DNA of 64,000 nt, from positions 1 to 64,000 of the forward strand of contig RDXE01000032.1 in the NCBI GenBank assembly GCA_004292755.1, given 5' to 3'. This document shows positions 1 through 8,017 of the stretch, one piece after another. The translations under genes were made by a program, and so were the position numbers. A model generated the notes under the pieces. The model was not told where the DNA came from, ran no database searches, and saw nothing but the letters and a program-made list of their open reading frames with translations. Within the stretch, counting starts at the first letter, position 1; each line of letters opens with the position of its first letter. Origin of the DNA: Alphaproteobacteria bacterium (GTDB lineage Bacteria; Pseudomonadota; Alphaproteobacteria; Elsterales; Elsteraceae).

Positions 1-2
1 TG

Positions 3-1229
3 ACGGAAGCCGAAGCCGTGATCACTGCGCGCGCCGGTCGGCCTATCACGGTCACCGCCGTGGCGGCGCGTGACCGCAGCCGGGCGCGACCCGTGCCGCT
101 GGATCGCTATCGCTGGCATGACGACGCCGCGGCTCTCGCCACCGACCCGGAGGTCGATGTGGTGGTGGAGGTGATCGGCGGTTCCGAAGGCACGGCGCGC
201 GCCACCGTTGACGCTGCACTGGCAGCGCGCAAGCCGGTGGTCACCGCCAACAAGGCCCTGCTGGCGCTGCATGGCAGTGTGTTGCTGGAGGCAGCCGAAC
301 AGGCCGGTGTGCCCATTCTGTTTGAAGCAGCCGTCGCAGGTGGCATCCCGGTGATCAAGGCCCTGCGCGAGGGGTTGGCGGGCAATGCGATCTCCCGCGT
401 CTCCGGTATCCTCAACGGCACCTGCAACTATATCCTGACCGAGATGCGCGAGACTGGCGCCGCATTCGCGCAGGTGCTGGCCGACGCCCAGCGCCTTGGC
501 TATGCGGAGGCGGACCCGTCCTTCGATGTCGATGGTGTGGATGCCGCGCACAAGCTGGCGATCCTGGCGGGGCTGGCTTTCGGCTGCCATGTTGACTTCG
601 CCGGGGTGTCGGTGGAGGGGATTCGCCACATCTCCCCCGTCGACATCGATTTCGCGCAGGAGCTTGGCTATCGGATCAAGTTGCTGGGCATGGCGCGTCT
701 TGGTCCATTCGGGCTGGAGCAGCGCGTGGCCCCCTGCATGGTGCCAGTGTCGGCGCCGATCGCCCAAGTCGATGGCGTGTTCAACGCCGTCGCAATTGAT
801 GGCGACAGCGTCGGCGCCTTGTTTTTGCGCGGTCGGGGGGCTGGGGCCGGGCCGACAGCCTCGGCCGTGGTGGCCGACTTGATCGACTTGGCCCGTGGTG
901 CTGGCGCTCAACCGTTTGGCGTGCCAAGCAGCCGCCTGACCTCTGCGCCCCGTGCGCCGCAAGAGCGTCACCGCGGCAGCTTCTACATTCGGCTGATGGT
1001 CCGCGACCGACCCGGCGTCATCGCTGATGTCGCGGCAGCCTTGCGTGATCAGCAGGTCAGCCTGCAATCCATGCTGCAACGCGCCCGGCATCCCGAGGAT
1101 GCGGTGCCTGTGGTGCTCACCACCCACGAAACGGAGGAGGCTGCGATGCAGCGCGCACTTGCAGCCATCGCCGCCTTCAACCATGTGGTGGAGCCGCCGC
1201 GGGTCCTGCGAATTCTCCAAGACCTCTAA
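3..1229 (+). CDS. hom: Homoserine dehydrogenase (5' end outside window)
   Basis: Catalyses NAD(P)H-dependent reduction of aspartate semialdehyde to homoserine in the cytosolic threonine/methionine branch of the aspartate pathway. The frame is open from base 3, so the true start and the first part of the Rossmann fold lie upstream; about 408 residues are present. Visible are the end of the nucleotide-binding domain (VEVIGG, then VVTANKALLA), the catalytic-domain signature GTCNYILTEM followed by GYAEADPSFDVDGVDAAHKL, and a C-terminal ACT domain (SFYIRLMVRDRPGVIADVAA). The ACT domain is the usual site of threonine feedback in this family. glpX starts 49 nt downstream on the same strand. Confidence 0.95.
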   Translation, partial: TEAEAVITARAGRPITVTAVAARDRSRARPVPLDRYRWHDDAAALATDPEVDVVVEVIGGSEGTARATVDAALAARKPVVTANKALLALHGSVLLEAAEQAGVPILFEAAVAGGIPVIKALREGLAGNAISRVSGILNGTCNYILTEMRETGAAFAQVLADAQRLGYAEADPSFDVDGVDAAHKLAILAGLAFGCHVDFAGVSVEGIRHISPVDIDFAQELGYRIKLLGMARLGPFGLEQRVAPCMVPVSAPIAQVDGVFNAVAIDGDSVGALFLRGRGAGAGPTASAVVADLIDLARGAGAQPFGVPSSRLTSAPRAPQERHRGSFYIRLMVRDRPGVIADVAAALRDQQVSLQSMLQRARHPEDAVPVVLTTHETEEAAMQRALAAIAAFNHVVEPPRVLRILQDL

Positions 1230-1278
1230 CGGAACACAAGAAGGCCGACTGGGCCTGTTAGTTTGGGAAGGAACCACC

Positions 1279-2247
1279 ATGCCGACACGGATGGACCGCA
1301 ATCTCGCGCTCGAAGCTGTGCGCGTGACGGAGGCTGCGGCACTCGCCGCCTCCCGGCTCATGGGACGGGGCGATGAAAAGGCCGCTGACCAAGCCGCGGT
1401 TGATGCCATGCGCACCGCGCTGAACGACCTTGCCATTGAAGGCACGGTGGTGATCGGCGAGGGGGAGCGGGACGAAGCCCCCATGTTGTTCATTGGCGAA
1501 AAGGTTGGCACCGGGCAGGGGCCGAAGATCGACATCGCCTTGGATCCCCTGGAGGGCACCACCATCACCGCCAAAGGTGCGCCCAATGCGCTGGCAGTGG
1601 TGGCCATGGCGGAAGAGGGCGGATTCCTCAACGCTCCCGACGTCTATATGGACAAGATCGCTGTCGGCGGCGGGCTGCCCGAGGGTGTGATCGACCTCGA
1701 CGCCTCGGTTGAGGACAATCTGAGGGAATTGGCGAAGGCCAAGAAGGTGGAGGTGTCCGACCTCGTGGCCTGCATTCTTGACCGGCCGCGCCACCAGGAC
1801 CTGATCGCCAAGGTGCGCGGCGCAGGTGCTCGTATCATGTTGATCTCTGACGGTGATGTGTCGGGCGTGATCGCGACGGCCCAACCGCAGTCGGGTGTCG
1901 ATATCTATTTCGGCATCGGTGGCGCGCCGGAAGGCGTGTTGGCGGCAGCGGCGTTGCGCTGCATCGGCGGCCAGATGCAGGGCCGTTTGGTGTTCCGCAC
2001 CGATGATGAGCGCCAGCGCGCAGCCCGCCTTGGCATCACCGACTTGGCGCGCAAATACTCCATGCTCGACATGGCCAAGGGCAACGTGATGTTTGCCGCC
2101 ACCGGCGTGACCGACGGCTCCATGCTGAAGGGCGTGCGTCGCCACGGCAGCCACGGCATGACTCACTCGCTGATCATGCGCTCTTCCACTGGCACCGTTC
2201 GCTATGTTGAGGCGCATCACAACTTCGAGCGGAAGTCAGTTTGGTAG
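1279..2247 (+). CDS. glpX: Class II fructose-1,6-bisphosphatase (GlpX type)
   Basis: Hydrolyses fructose 1,6-bisphosphate to fructose 6-phosphate in gluconeogenesis; cytosolic and metal dependent. The protein has 322 residues, normal for GlpX. The ATG at 1279 is preceded by a good ribosome-binding site (GGGAAGGA). Family motifs are IGEGERDEAPML (about residues 59-70), the metal/phosphate motif DPLEGT (89-94) and GIGGAPEGVLAAAALRC later on. The reading frame is open upstream of 1279, but that part overlaps hom in another frame and is not coding. Its last codons overlap the start of recJ by 7 nt, so the two are probably translated together. Confidence 0.96.
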   Translation: MPTRMDRNLALEAVRVTEAAALAASRLMGRGDEKAADQAAVDAMRTALNDLAIEGTVVIGEGERDEAPMLFIGEKVGTGQGPKIDIALDPLEGTTITAKGAPNALAVVAMAEEGGFLNAPDVYMDKIAVGGGLPEGVIDLDASVEDNLRELAKAKKVEVSDLVACILDRPRHQDLIAKVRGAGARIMLISDGDVSGVIATAQPQSGVDIYFGIGGAPEGVLAAAALRCIGGQMQGRLVFRTDDERQRAARLGITDLARKYSMLDMAKGNVMFAATGVTDGSMLKGVRRHGSHGMTHSLIMRSSTGTVRYVEAHHNFERKSVW

Positions 2248-4019
2248 AGACTGCCCCGCGACCGGTGGTGTTGGGCGTTGAGCGTTCGATCACCGGTCGT
2301 CGCTGGGAAAGCCGGGAAATCGCACCGCGTGACGGGTTGGCGATTGCCCAACGCCTAGGCCTGCCGGAACTGGTGGGGCGCCTGATCGCCAGCCGCGGGA
2401 TCGCCGTGGAGGATGCGGGCGCCTTTCTCGATCCGCAGCTGCGGCGCGACCTGCCAGACCCCAGCCATTTGATCGATCTGGACCGCGCGGTGGAGCGGCT
2501 GGTGACAGCCCTCTCCCGGCGCGAGCGGATTGTGATCTTTGGGGATTATGACGTGGACGGAGCGACCTCCACGGCATTGCTTCAGCGGTTTCTCACCGCT
2601 GTTGGCGGCGAGGTCGGCACCTACATCCCCGATCGCATGACCGAGGGCTATGGCCCCAACGCGCCCGCCTTGCAGCGTTTGGCGGCCGAGGGGGCGCGGG
2701 TGGTGGTGACGGTGGACTGTGGGGCTACGGCCCATGCGCCGCTGGCCGCCGCCGTGGCCGCAGGCCTCGATGTTATCGTCTGTGACCACCATGTCGGTGA
2801 GCCGGACCTGCCGCCCGCCTGGGCCGTGGTCAATCCCAATCGCTTTGATGAGACCAGCCCGCATCGCCAGATGGCCGCGGTGGGGGTCGCGTTTCTGCTG
2901 GCGGTTGGGCTGAACCGCGCGCTGCGCACGGCCGGTTGGTATCGCACCCGGCCAGAGCCCGATCTGCTGGGCCTGCTTGACCTCGTGGCGCTGGGCACCG
3001 TGTGTGACGTCGTGCCGTTGGTGGGTGTCAACCGGGCGCTGGTCGCCCAGGGTTTGAAGGTGCTGCGACGGCGCGAGACCGTTGGGATCGCCAGCCTGTG
3101 CGACGTGGCCCGTGTGAATGAGCGCCCCGATGCGTTTCACTTGGGCTATCTGTTGGGGCCACGGGTGAATGCTGGCGGGCGGGTGGGCGATGCGGGCCTT
3201 GGCGCGCAATTGCTCACCACAGAAGACCCGGAGCAGGCCAAACAGATTGCCCAACGCCTCGACCAGTTGAATGAGGAGCGGCGCGGACTGGAAGCGGCCG
3301 TGCTGCTGGCCGCGGAGGAGGCTGTGCGCACCGATACCGCCCGCCCGCTGGCCTTCGCCGCGGGGGAAGGGTGGCACCCCGGTGTGATCGGCATCGTCGC
3401 CAGCCGGTTGAAGGACCGCTTTCACCGCCCAGCCTTTGTTGTGGCGGTTGAGGGCGGGATTGCCAAAGGCTCCGGTCGCTCCGTGCCCGGCTTCGCGATG
3501 GGCGAGGCCGTGATTGCTGCCCGGCAGGCTGGCCTGTTGGTCTCAGGCGGTGGGCACGCCATGGCGGCCGGGTTCACAGCCGAGGCAGCTCATCTGCCCG
3601 CCCTCGCGGCCTTCCTGGAGGAGCGCGTGGTCGCAGCCATTGGGGCCGAGCCGTTGCAGCCGCGCCTGGGCATTGATGGTGCGCTGGAGGTCCAGGGTGC
3701 GACTGCCGAGATGATGGCGCTGATTGATCGAATCGGCCCCTTCGGTGCCGGCAATGCCGAGCCGCGCTTCGCGATTCCCGCCGCCCGCATCGTGAAGGCC
3801 GACCAGGTGGGCCAGAATCATGTGCGCTGCATTCTGGCAGGCCCTGCTGGTGGCCGCCTGAAAGCCATCGCCTTCCGCGCGCTGGACAGCGAGCTTGGCC
3901 CCGCCTTGCTGCAAACCAGCGGTGGTCGCCTGCACCTCGCAGGCCATTTGCGCCCCGACACCTGGGCCGGTGCCGATGCTGTGCAGTTGGTGGTGGAGGA
4001 CGCAGCTTTTCCGTCCTGA
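2241..4019 (+). CDS. recJ: Single-stranded-DNA-specific exonuclease RecJ
   Basis: 5'-3' single-strand exonuclease used in recombinational repair (RecF pathway) and mismatch repair. 592 residues. DHH phosphoesterase motifs are intact: FGDYDVDGATS (about 100-110), VDCGAT (158-163), CDHH (181-184) and GPRVNAGGR (306-314). The DHHA1 domain carries GGGHAMAAGF (436-445), followed by the RecJ OB-fold. The start is chosen as TTG at 2241, because family members begin just before the 'LGVERSITGR' segment and no ATG lies nearby. GAGCGGAAG precedes it and it overlaps the glpX stop. A rare TTG start coupled to the upstream gene suggests low, linked expression. Confidence 0.95.
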   Translation: MVETAPRPVVLGVERSITGRRWESREIAPRDGLAIAQRLGLPELVGRLIASRGIAVEDAGAFLDPQLRRDLPDPSHLIDLDRAVERLVTALSRRERIVIFGDYDVDGATSTALLQRFLTAVGGEVGTYIPDRMTEGYGPNAPALQRLAAEGARVVVTVDCGATAHAPLAAAVAAGLDVIVCDHHVGEPDLPPAWAVVNPNRFDETSPHRQMAAVGVAFLLAVGLNRALRTAGWYRTRPEPDLLGLLDLVALGTVCDVVPLVGVNRALVAQGLKVLRRRETVGIASLCDVARVNERPDAFHLGYLLGPRVNAGGRVGDAGLGAQLLTTEDPEQAKQIAQRLDQLNEERRGLEAAVLLAAEEAVRTDTARPLAFAAGEGWHPGVIGIVASRLKDRFHRPAFVVAVEGGIAKGSGRSVPGFAMGEAVIAARQAGLLVSGGGHAMAAGFTAEAAHLPALAAFLEERVVAAIGAEPLQPRLGIDGALEVQGATAEMMALIDRIGPFGAGNAEPRFAIPAARIVKADQVGQNHVRCILAGPAGGRLKAIAFRALDSELGPALLQTSGGRLHLAGHLRPDTWAGADAVQLVVEDAAFPS

Positions 4020-4034
4020 CGCCTCACTTCTCAG

Positions 4035-4063
4035 TTGACGCTGCCGCCGCCACCCTTTAGCTA
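4035..4063 (+). promoter_or_regulatory. Putative sigma-70 promoter of tRNA-Glu
   Basis: TTGACG at 4035-4040 and TAGCTA at 4058-4063 are separated by 17 nt. Predicted initiation is near 4070, a few bases before the mature tRNA 5' end at 4079. This is pattern recognition only. Confidence 0.55.
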
Positions 4064-4078
4064 TCGCGCCCACGCCTC

Positions 4079-4154
4079 GTCCCCATCGTCTAGAGGCCTA
4101 GGACACCAGCCTTTCACGTTGGTGACGCGGGTTCGAATCCCGCTGGGGACGCCA
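4079..4154 (+). tRNA. tRNA-Glu (TTC anticodon)
   Basis: A 76-nt cloverleaf. The acceptor stem GTCCCCA (4079-4085) pairs with TGGGGAC (4144-4150), followed by discriminator G and an encoded CCA (4152-4154). The anticodon arm CCAGC-CTTTCAC-GTTGG puts TTC at 4113-4115, and the T-arm contains GGTTCGAATCC. The sequence closely resembles bacterial tRNA-Glu. A run of six T follows at 4158-4163 and may help termination. The tRNA marks one edge of a lower-GC accessory block (4162-7985). No integrase gene and no second copy of the tRNA 3' end were seen in the window. Confidence 0.97.
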
Positions 4155-4161
4155 GCGTTTT

Positions 4162-5361
4162 TTACGTGGTTGTTTTCGTTGTTTTTTTAGGTGTGATTGG
4201 GGAAGACACTGGTTGTGTTTGGGTAGATCCGTACTCTGGTTGTTCCATTAATGCGCTCATCAACCGCGAAAGCATGGTCTCATGTATTTCGCTCGAAACC
4301 ACAGTGAAGTCTTTGCGAGCGTCGCCCGCGAGGGCTGCCTCGATAAATGCGTTATTGGCCGACATGTAGGCCTCAAATGCGTTCAAGGCCGCTATGTTGG
4401 TCTTTGAGGAGATACCACTAGGTTGTAGCAGATAGACGCCATCTGTCCCGTCTTCGGATAGCCCGTCGATTAGCGGCTCTCGACTGCGAAATTGGCGTGC
4501 CGCCTCTCGCAGTAAGGGTCCAGCTGTCGCTGAAAAGCCAAAGCGGGCTGGAGCCGATGCCTCCTCGCCGTGCAATGGACGCACTTGCGCCCATGTCACG
4601 CTGATGTCCACGGGCCCAACGGTGTCGACCAAGCCAGCCAAGGCTTCACAGAGATTAGCGCTCAAGCCTTCCCCAACTCGGCGTTCAAACGCGCCAAACC
4701 GGTCAGTCGTGATCGTCTCGGTGACTGCCTCACTCGCCGCCTTGAGCGCCCGGACCAGCATTTTGGTGACAGCTCTCTCATAGGGGTCTGTGCTTCGGTC
4801 GGGCCGCAGTTCCGTCTGGTTGACTGGCCCAACGGCTGGGTCTACTGGCGAAAGCAGGGTGGCGACAGAGCCGCCGTGCTCCGTCGGTCCCAGACGGACT
4901 TTGTTGAGGTACTGTTGGACGCCCTGGGACTGTCGGTTTGAATAGACAGCGCGTGGCTGTTCGGCTGAGCAGGCTGCAGCAAGAATTAGGTCGCGTGTGT
5001 GCGTGTACAGAGCAATGCCGTCGGCCAGTCCAATGGTCCCATCATCAGCGGTCTCAGGCACTCGAACTCTAACGATATCGCAGCCAGTTGATCCGAGATC
5101 AGCCAGTATTTCTGTTTCCGGACGCTGCTCAACGAGTGCCAACAGATGCACCGCTTCAGCCATCCGAGCGACATAGTCACCAAGAGTCTCTCGAACCGGC
5201 ACCAAAATCTCGAACGTCTCTTCGCCGACCTCCCGCGTAAAGACGAGAGCCCTATCGCCGAGGCGGTTCGCTTCCGTCCAACCGTGCGCGCGTAGGTAGG
5301 CCCGCATGGCCACTGGCGAGAGGGCGGCAAATGGCTTGCGGTTGCGCAGGTGAATGTTCAC
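4162..5361 (-). CDS. Partner protein of DUF4365 module 1, function unknown
   Basis: 399 residues from a GTG at 5361 that overlaps the upstream DUF4365 stop by 4 nt (GTGA). No known catalytic domain is recognised. Residues about 14-89 are clearly homologous to residues 13-88 of the protein at 24106-24531: 'GDYVARMAEAVHLLALVEQR' here against 'GDFALRMLEVVEAVAAVRQQ' there. The remaining roughly 300 residues look like a mixed alpha/beta region with an Arg/Ser-rich stretch (YSNRQSQGVQQYLNKVRLG) and no signal peptide or membrane segment. The C-terminus (PKKTTKTTT) is encoded by the T-rich flank of tRNA-Glu, and the stop lies only 7 nt from the tRNA 3' end, so the tail may have been set by integration. 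A role in defence is inferred only from its partner and neighbours. Confidence 0.75.
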   Translation of the reverse strand: MNIHLRNRKPFAALSPVAMRAYLRAHGWTEANRLGDRALVFTREVGEETFEILVPVRETLGDYVARMAEAVHLLALVEQRPETEILADLGSTGCDIVRVRVPETADDGTIGLADGIALYTHTRDLILAAACSAEQPRAVYSNRQSQGVQQYLNKVRLGPTEHGGSVATLLSPVDPAVGPVNQTELRPDRSTDPYERAVTKMLVRALKAASEAVTETITTDRFGAFERRVGEGLSANLCEALAGLVDTVGPVDISVTWAQVRPLHGEEASAPARFGFSATAGPLLREAARQFRSREPLIDGLSEDGTDGVYLLQPSGISSKTNIAALNAFEAYMSANNAFIEAALAGDARKDFTVVSSEIHETMLSRLMSALMEQPEYGSTQTQPVSSPITPKKTTKTTT

Positions 5362-5870
5362 GGCATGCCCTCCGCTTCGACCCTGGCCATCATGGCGACC
5401 AATCCACCTGAGGTAAACCTCTGGGAGCGCGGCAGGTGCACCGTGACAGTTGACACATTTTGCCGGTCGCCATATCCCGACAGCGACATCCAATATGCGC
5501 AGCGACGAAGGCACAATGTTTCTTCACTCTGCTCAAGCCACCGCGTCTCACTATCTGGCATCATCACGACAATTAAGATACGGGGGATGATTGTCTCCGT
5601 ACGAAGATCAGTGTAGTTTTTTAATGACAGAGGAAATGCAATATTCTCGTCGCGGAAAAGGTTTTGTCCTGTAGATTTCACCTGAAACTCGATGCGAGGT
5701 CGTTTTCCCTGCTTGCTGAGAATGATCCCATCAACACTGTCGTCATCGACGCCTGGGCGGGAGATTTGAAACCCAGCGTGTGCAGATACTGCTGCGATAT
5801 ATGCCCGCGAAAACTCCTCCATGCGTTGGGTAAGGTTCATCATAGACATACGATCAAGGCTTAACGCCAT
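5358..5870 (-). CDS. DUF4365 family protein, possible PD-(D/E)XK-like nuclease (module 1)
   Basis: 170 residues, full length for a stand-alone DUF4365 protein. The segments EEFSRAYIAAVSAHAGFQIS, VDDDSVDG, IEFQVKSTG and CLRRCAYWMSLSG are the conserved stretches I associate with this family. D47 (in SVDG) and Q63-x-K65 (in FQVKS) are spaced like the D...(E/Q)xK core of PD-(D/E)XK nucleases, where Q replaces E as in Mrr-type enzymes; E20 lies upstream. Nuclease activity is therefore inferred. It is first in a two-gene unit, and the next gene starts on its stop codon. A paralogue with the same landmarks is at 23576-24118. The start is the first ATG (5870); ATG codons at residues 8, 10 and 11 are alternatives and no strong ribosome-binding site decides. 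Confidence 0.8.
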   Translation of the reverse strand: MALSLDRMSMMNLTQRMEEFSRAYIAAVSAHAGFQISRPGVDDDSVDGIILSKQGKRPRIEFQVKSTGQNLFRDENIAFPLSLKNYTDLRTETIIPRILIVVMMPDSETRWLEQSEETLCLRRCAYWMSLSGYGDRQNVSTVTVHLPRSQRFTSGGLVAMMARVEAEGMP

Positions 5871-6036
5871 GCCCCATCAAAGATCGTGCCGACACCGGCT
5901 GTGGTACCATAATTGGGTCCATGTGTCGCTAAGCTCTATGTCAAGCTAGCATTGTCGTGTGGCCTCGGAAACAGGAGGTGGGACCGTGTCACCGAATAGG
6001 ATCAAGCGATGACCCTCCGATCACACCTCACCCAGG

Positions 6037-6696
6037 CTAGAGGGTGGACAGCAACAGGAGGCCACGAGCCGTCAATTGGCCACTGTCATCGCAGAAGCCT
6101 TGGCGTGCGAGCTCATCAAACAGAAAGCGGCTGTGTTGTTTGAGCAGGATCGTTGCCTTTTGTCGGTCAAGCTCTTTCAAGAAGTTCTTAATTAGCATTC
6201 TACGACCTTCGATTAAGTTTCCCCGATCTAGTCTCAAATTTTTGATCGTAGTTTGGCCTGCGTCAGCGAGAGGCGAGGTAGTGTCAGCGATTGCTGTAGC
6301 CATCTTTGGGACGACAAGTTTGAACAGGGTTGGCGGAATGGTTCGTGGATCAACGAAGCCAAGAGTTGTATCTTTGTATCTATTGATCGCTGTCTGGCAA
6401 GGTAGGTAGTTGTCCCAGTCCAGGCTTTGCTGTGGAAACAGTGTTTTGGGTAAAAAGTGATCGACGCTTCGGATGCCGTTTGCCCCGGGAGTACAATAGA
6501 TATCAGAATAGACGCAGCGGTCTTCATTCCACGCCCATACGTCATCCCGAACATCCTGCCACAGTTGCTTGTTGTCTTTGGCCCACTGATCACTGGGTGG
6601 ATTGGGGGGGAGGTTGGCAAGATAGTCTGTGATCTCCTGGCTGTTGCGCCGGATTGCATAGTCTGGCGGCTCGACCCCTTGCTTAACTGGCCGCAT
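6037..6696 (-). CDS. HNH endonuclease-like protein, PtuB/Septu-like
   Basis: 219 residues from the ATG at 6696, with AAAGG 10 nt upstream; a GTG at 6702 that overlaps the ATPase stop as GTGA is an alternative. The N-terminus MRPVKQGVEPPDY matches the MRP...G...P start typical of PtuB-type HNH proteins. The HNH core is VDH (78-80) followed by FLPK and WDNYLPC (94-100), then N105 and K108. The usual Cys-x-x-Cys metal pairs are altered: the first is C61-x6-C68 and the second keeps only C100. By analogy with Septu it would be the nuclease partner of the upstream ATPase in anti-phage defence. That role is inferred, and the altered cysteines leave metal binding in doubt. Confidence 0.7.
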   Translation of the reverse strand: MRPVKQGVEPPDYAIRRNSQEITDYLANLPPNPPSDQWAKDNKQLWQDVRDDVWAWNEDRCVYSDIYCTPGANGIRSVDHFLPKTLFPQQSLDWDNYLPCQTAINRYKDTTLGFVDPRTIPPTLFKLVVPKMATAIADTTSPLADAGQTTIKNLRLDRGNLIEGRRMLIKNFLKELDRQKATILLKQHSRFLFDELARQGFCDDSGQLTARGLLLLSTL

Positions 6697-6698
6697 GC

Positions 6699-7985
6699 TC
6701 ACAGGGCCTTTGCTTGGAGCTTGCGATCTTCCAAGAACCAAGACCACTCCTGCCAAGCCGGGTCATCGTCAGGGAGCGCTGCCTGCAATTGAGTTTGCAA
6801 GTTTGCAATCTCTTCGTCAGAGGCGTGATCCTGAGCAATGAGAGTGGCCAAAGCAGCGTGCGCATTCGCATAAGCATCGGACGACTGCAGCACCTCCCCA
6901 AACTGTTGAGAGTCCAGCCAGTCTGCCACGGTGCCATGCTTGGTCCAGGGACTGGCGTTGATCACGGCTTGTGGGGGAGTGCCCTCAAGGTCGACCAAGA
7001 CCTGTGTGTCGAGATTGGGGTCCGCGATGTCTTCGGCCCCAGCCATCACCAAGGGAGCATGGGTGGTAAACACCAGCTGAACGTCGTCGCTTCCCCAAGC
7101 ATCTCTGACTGCAAACCACAGCGCCTTAACAATTACCCGCTGCCACTTCGGGTGAAAGTGACCTTCGATTTCGTCGACCAAGAGAATGAGCGTCCTTGAT
7201 TTCTTCATTGCAGTTATCTTTGCAAAGTCTAGATGTCGCTCGATAGCCCAAATAATGCCATAGGCTAAACCAAGTATCTTTTTGATGCCCGCACTTGCCT
7301 TGGTTGCTGGAATCGAGCCATAACTCATCTGTAGGATTGGAACATAAAGTGAGTCACTAAGATCAATACGTTGAAAGTCACTAATGCGGATTTCCTCATT
7401 GGGGGGAGATAAATACCGAAGAATTTCTTCAAACGCGCTGTATATACTTGAAGACTTAGCTTTCCATGTTGCAAGGTCTTCAACAAATCCCCGGCACGCT
7501 GTCTTTTTAGATACAACTGTGCCCGAGAAGTCTCGCTCGTATTGATGGGCGCCATACCATAGATCTTGCTCAGAAAGGTGTAGTGGCACCACCAAATGAT
7601 GCGATGGCGAGAAATCTGTTTCATGCTTTAACGGGTCAAAAATCGTTGTTCCTCCTTTGGCATCGAGAGAAATGACCATCACCTGGTCAGTTAAGGGACG
7701 TTCTGTATCGAGCCAATAGCGAGCGCGCCTATTATAAATCGACGTTTTCACCTGTTCGCCAAACCGAACTTGGACAACAGGCTCAGTCTCCATCACCCCC
7801 GGCGCCACCACTCGACCGCCAGGCCAATGCCCGGTCAGCATGAAATACAACGCATCCAGGATTACTGTTTTTCCCACACCATTGTCGCCGGTGATCGCCG
7901 TGATCCGCCGCCCGAGGCGGAGGGAGGCGTCGACAAAGGGCGGGATGCCTTGGATGCGCAGAGTTTGGCTTGAGGTATCGCTCAT
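6699..7985 (-). CDS. AAA family ATPase, PtuA/Septu-like
   Basis: 428 residues. Walker A is GDNGVGKT (33-40), an ABC-signature-like SAG occurs at 231-233 within YGSIPATKASAGIKKILGLA, Walker B is LILLVDE (266-272) and a switch His follows in TTHAP (H309). This is the SMC/OLD-like ATPase layout used by PtuA and relatives, though shorter than typical PtuA proteins. The C-terminal 100 residues are acidic and helical. It is coupled to the HNH gene immediately downstream. The 5' third is GC-rich like the host and the middle is AT-richer. No reverse transcriptase or retron-like RNA was seen next to it. It starts 32 nt after the GGDEF-EAL gene on the same strand, so read-through is possible. Confidence 0.75.
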   Translation of the reverse strand: MSDTSSQTLRIQGIPPFVDASLRLGRRITAITGDNGVGKTVILDALYFMLTGHWPGGRVVAPGVMETEPVVQVRFGEQVKTSIYNRRARYWLDTERPLTDQVMVISLDAKGGTTIFDPLKHETDFSPSHHLVVPLHLSEQDLWYGAHQYERDFSGTVVSKKTACRGFVEDLATWKAKSSSIYSAFEEILRYLSPPNEEIRISDFQRIDLSDSLYVPILQMSYGSIPATKASAGIKKILGLAYGIIWAIERHLDFAKITAMKKSRTLILLVDEIEGHFHPKWQRVIVKALWFAVRDAWGSDDVQLVFTTHAPLVMAGAEDIADPNLDTQVLVDLEGTPPQAVINASPWTKHGTVADWLDSQQFGEVLQSSDAYANAHAALATLIAQDHASDEEIANLQTQLQAALPDDDPAWQEWSWFLEDRKLQAKAL

Positions 7986-8017
7986 GGCTCAGAAGATCAG
8001 CCCGACCGACCCACCCG

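Noticed and set aside
1258-2220. 320-codon minus-strand frame opposite glpX
   Set aside because: His/Gly-rich shadow translation with no domain; glpX is certain.
5916-5944. TTGACA on the minus strand at 5944-5939 as promoter for module 1
   Set aside because: Perfect -35, but the bases 17-18 nt downstream (TGGACC) are not a -10. The rest of the 166-nt gap shows nothing clearer.
6037-7985. Retron associated with the Septu-like pair
   Set aside because: No reverse transcriptase gene and no msr/msd-like inverted repeats within several kb.
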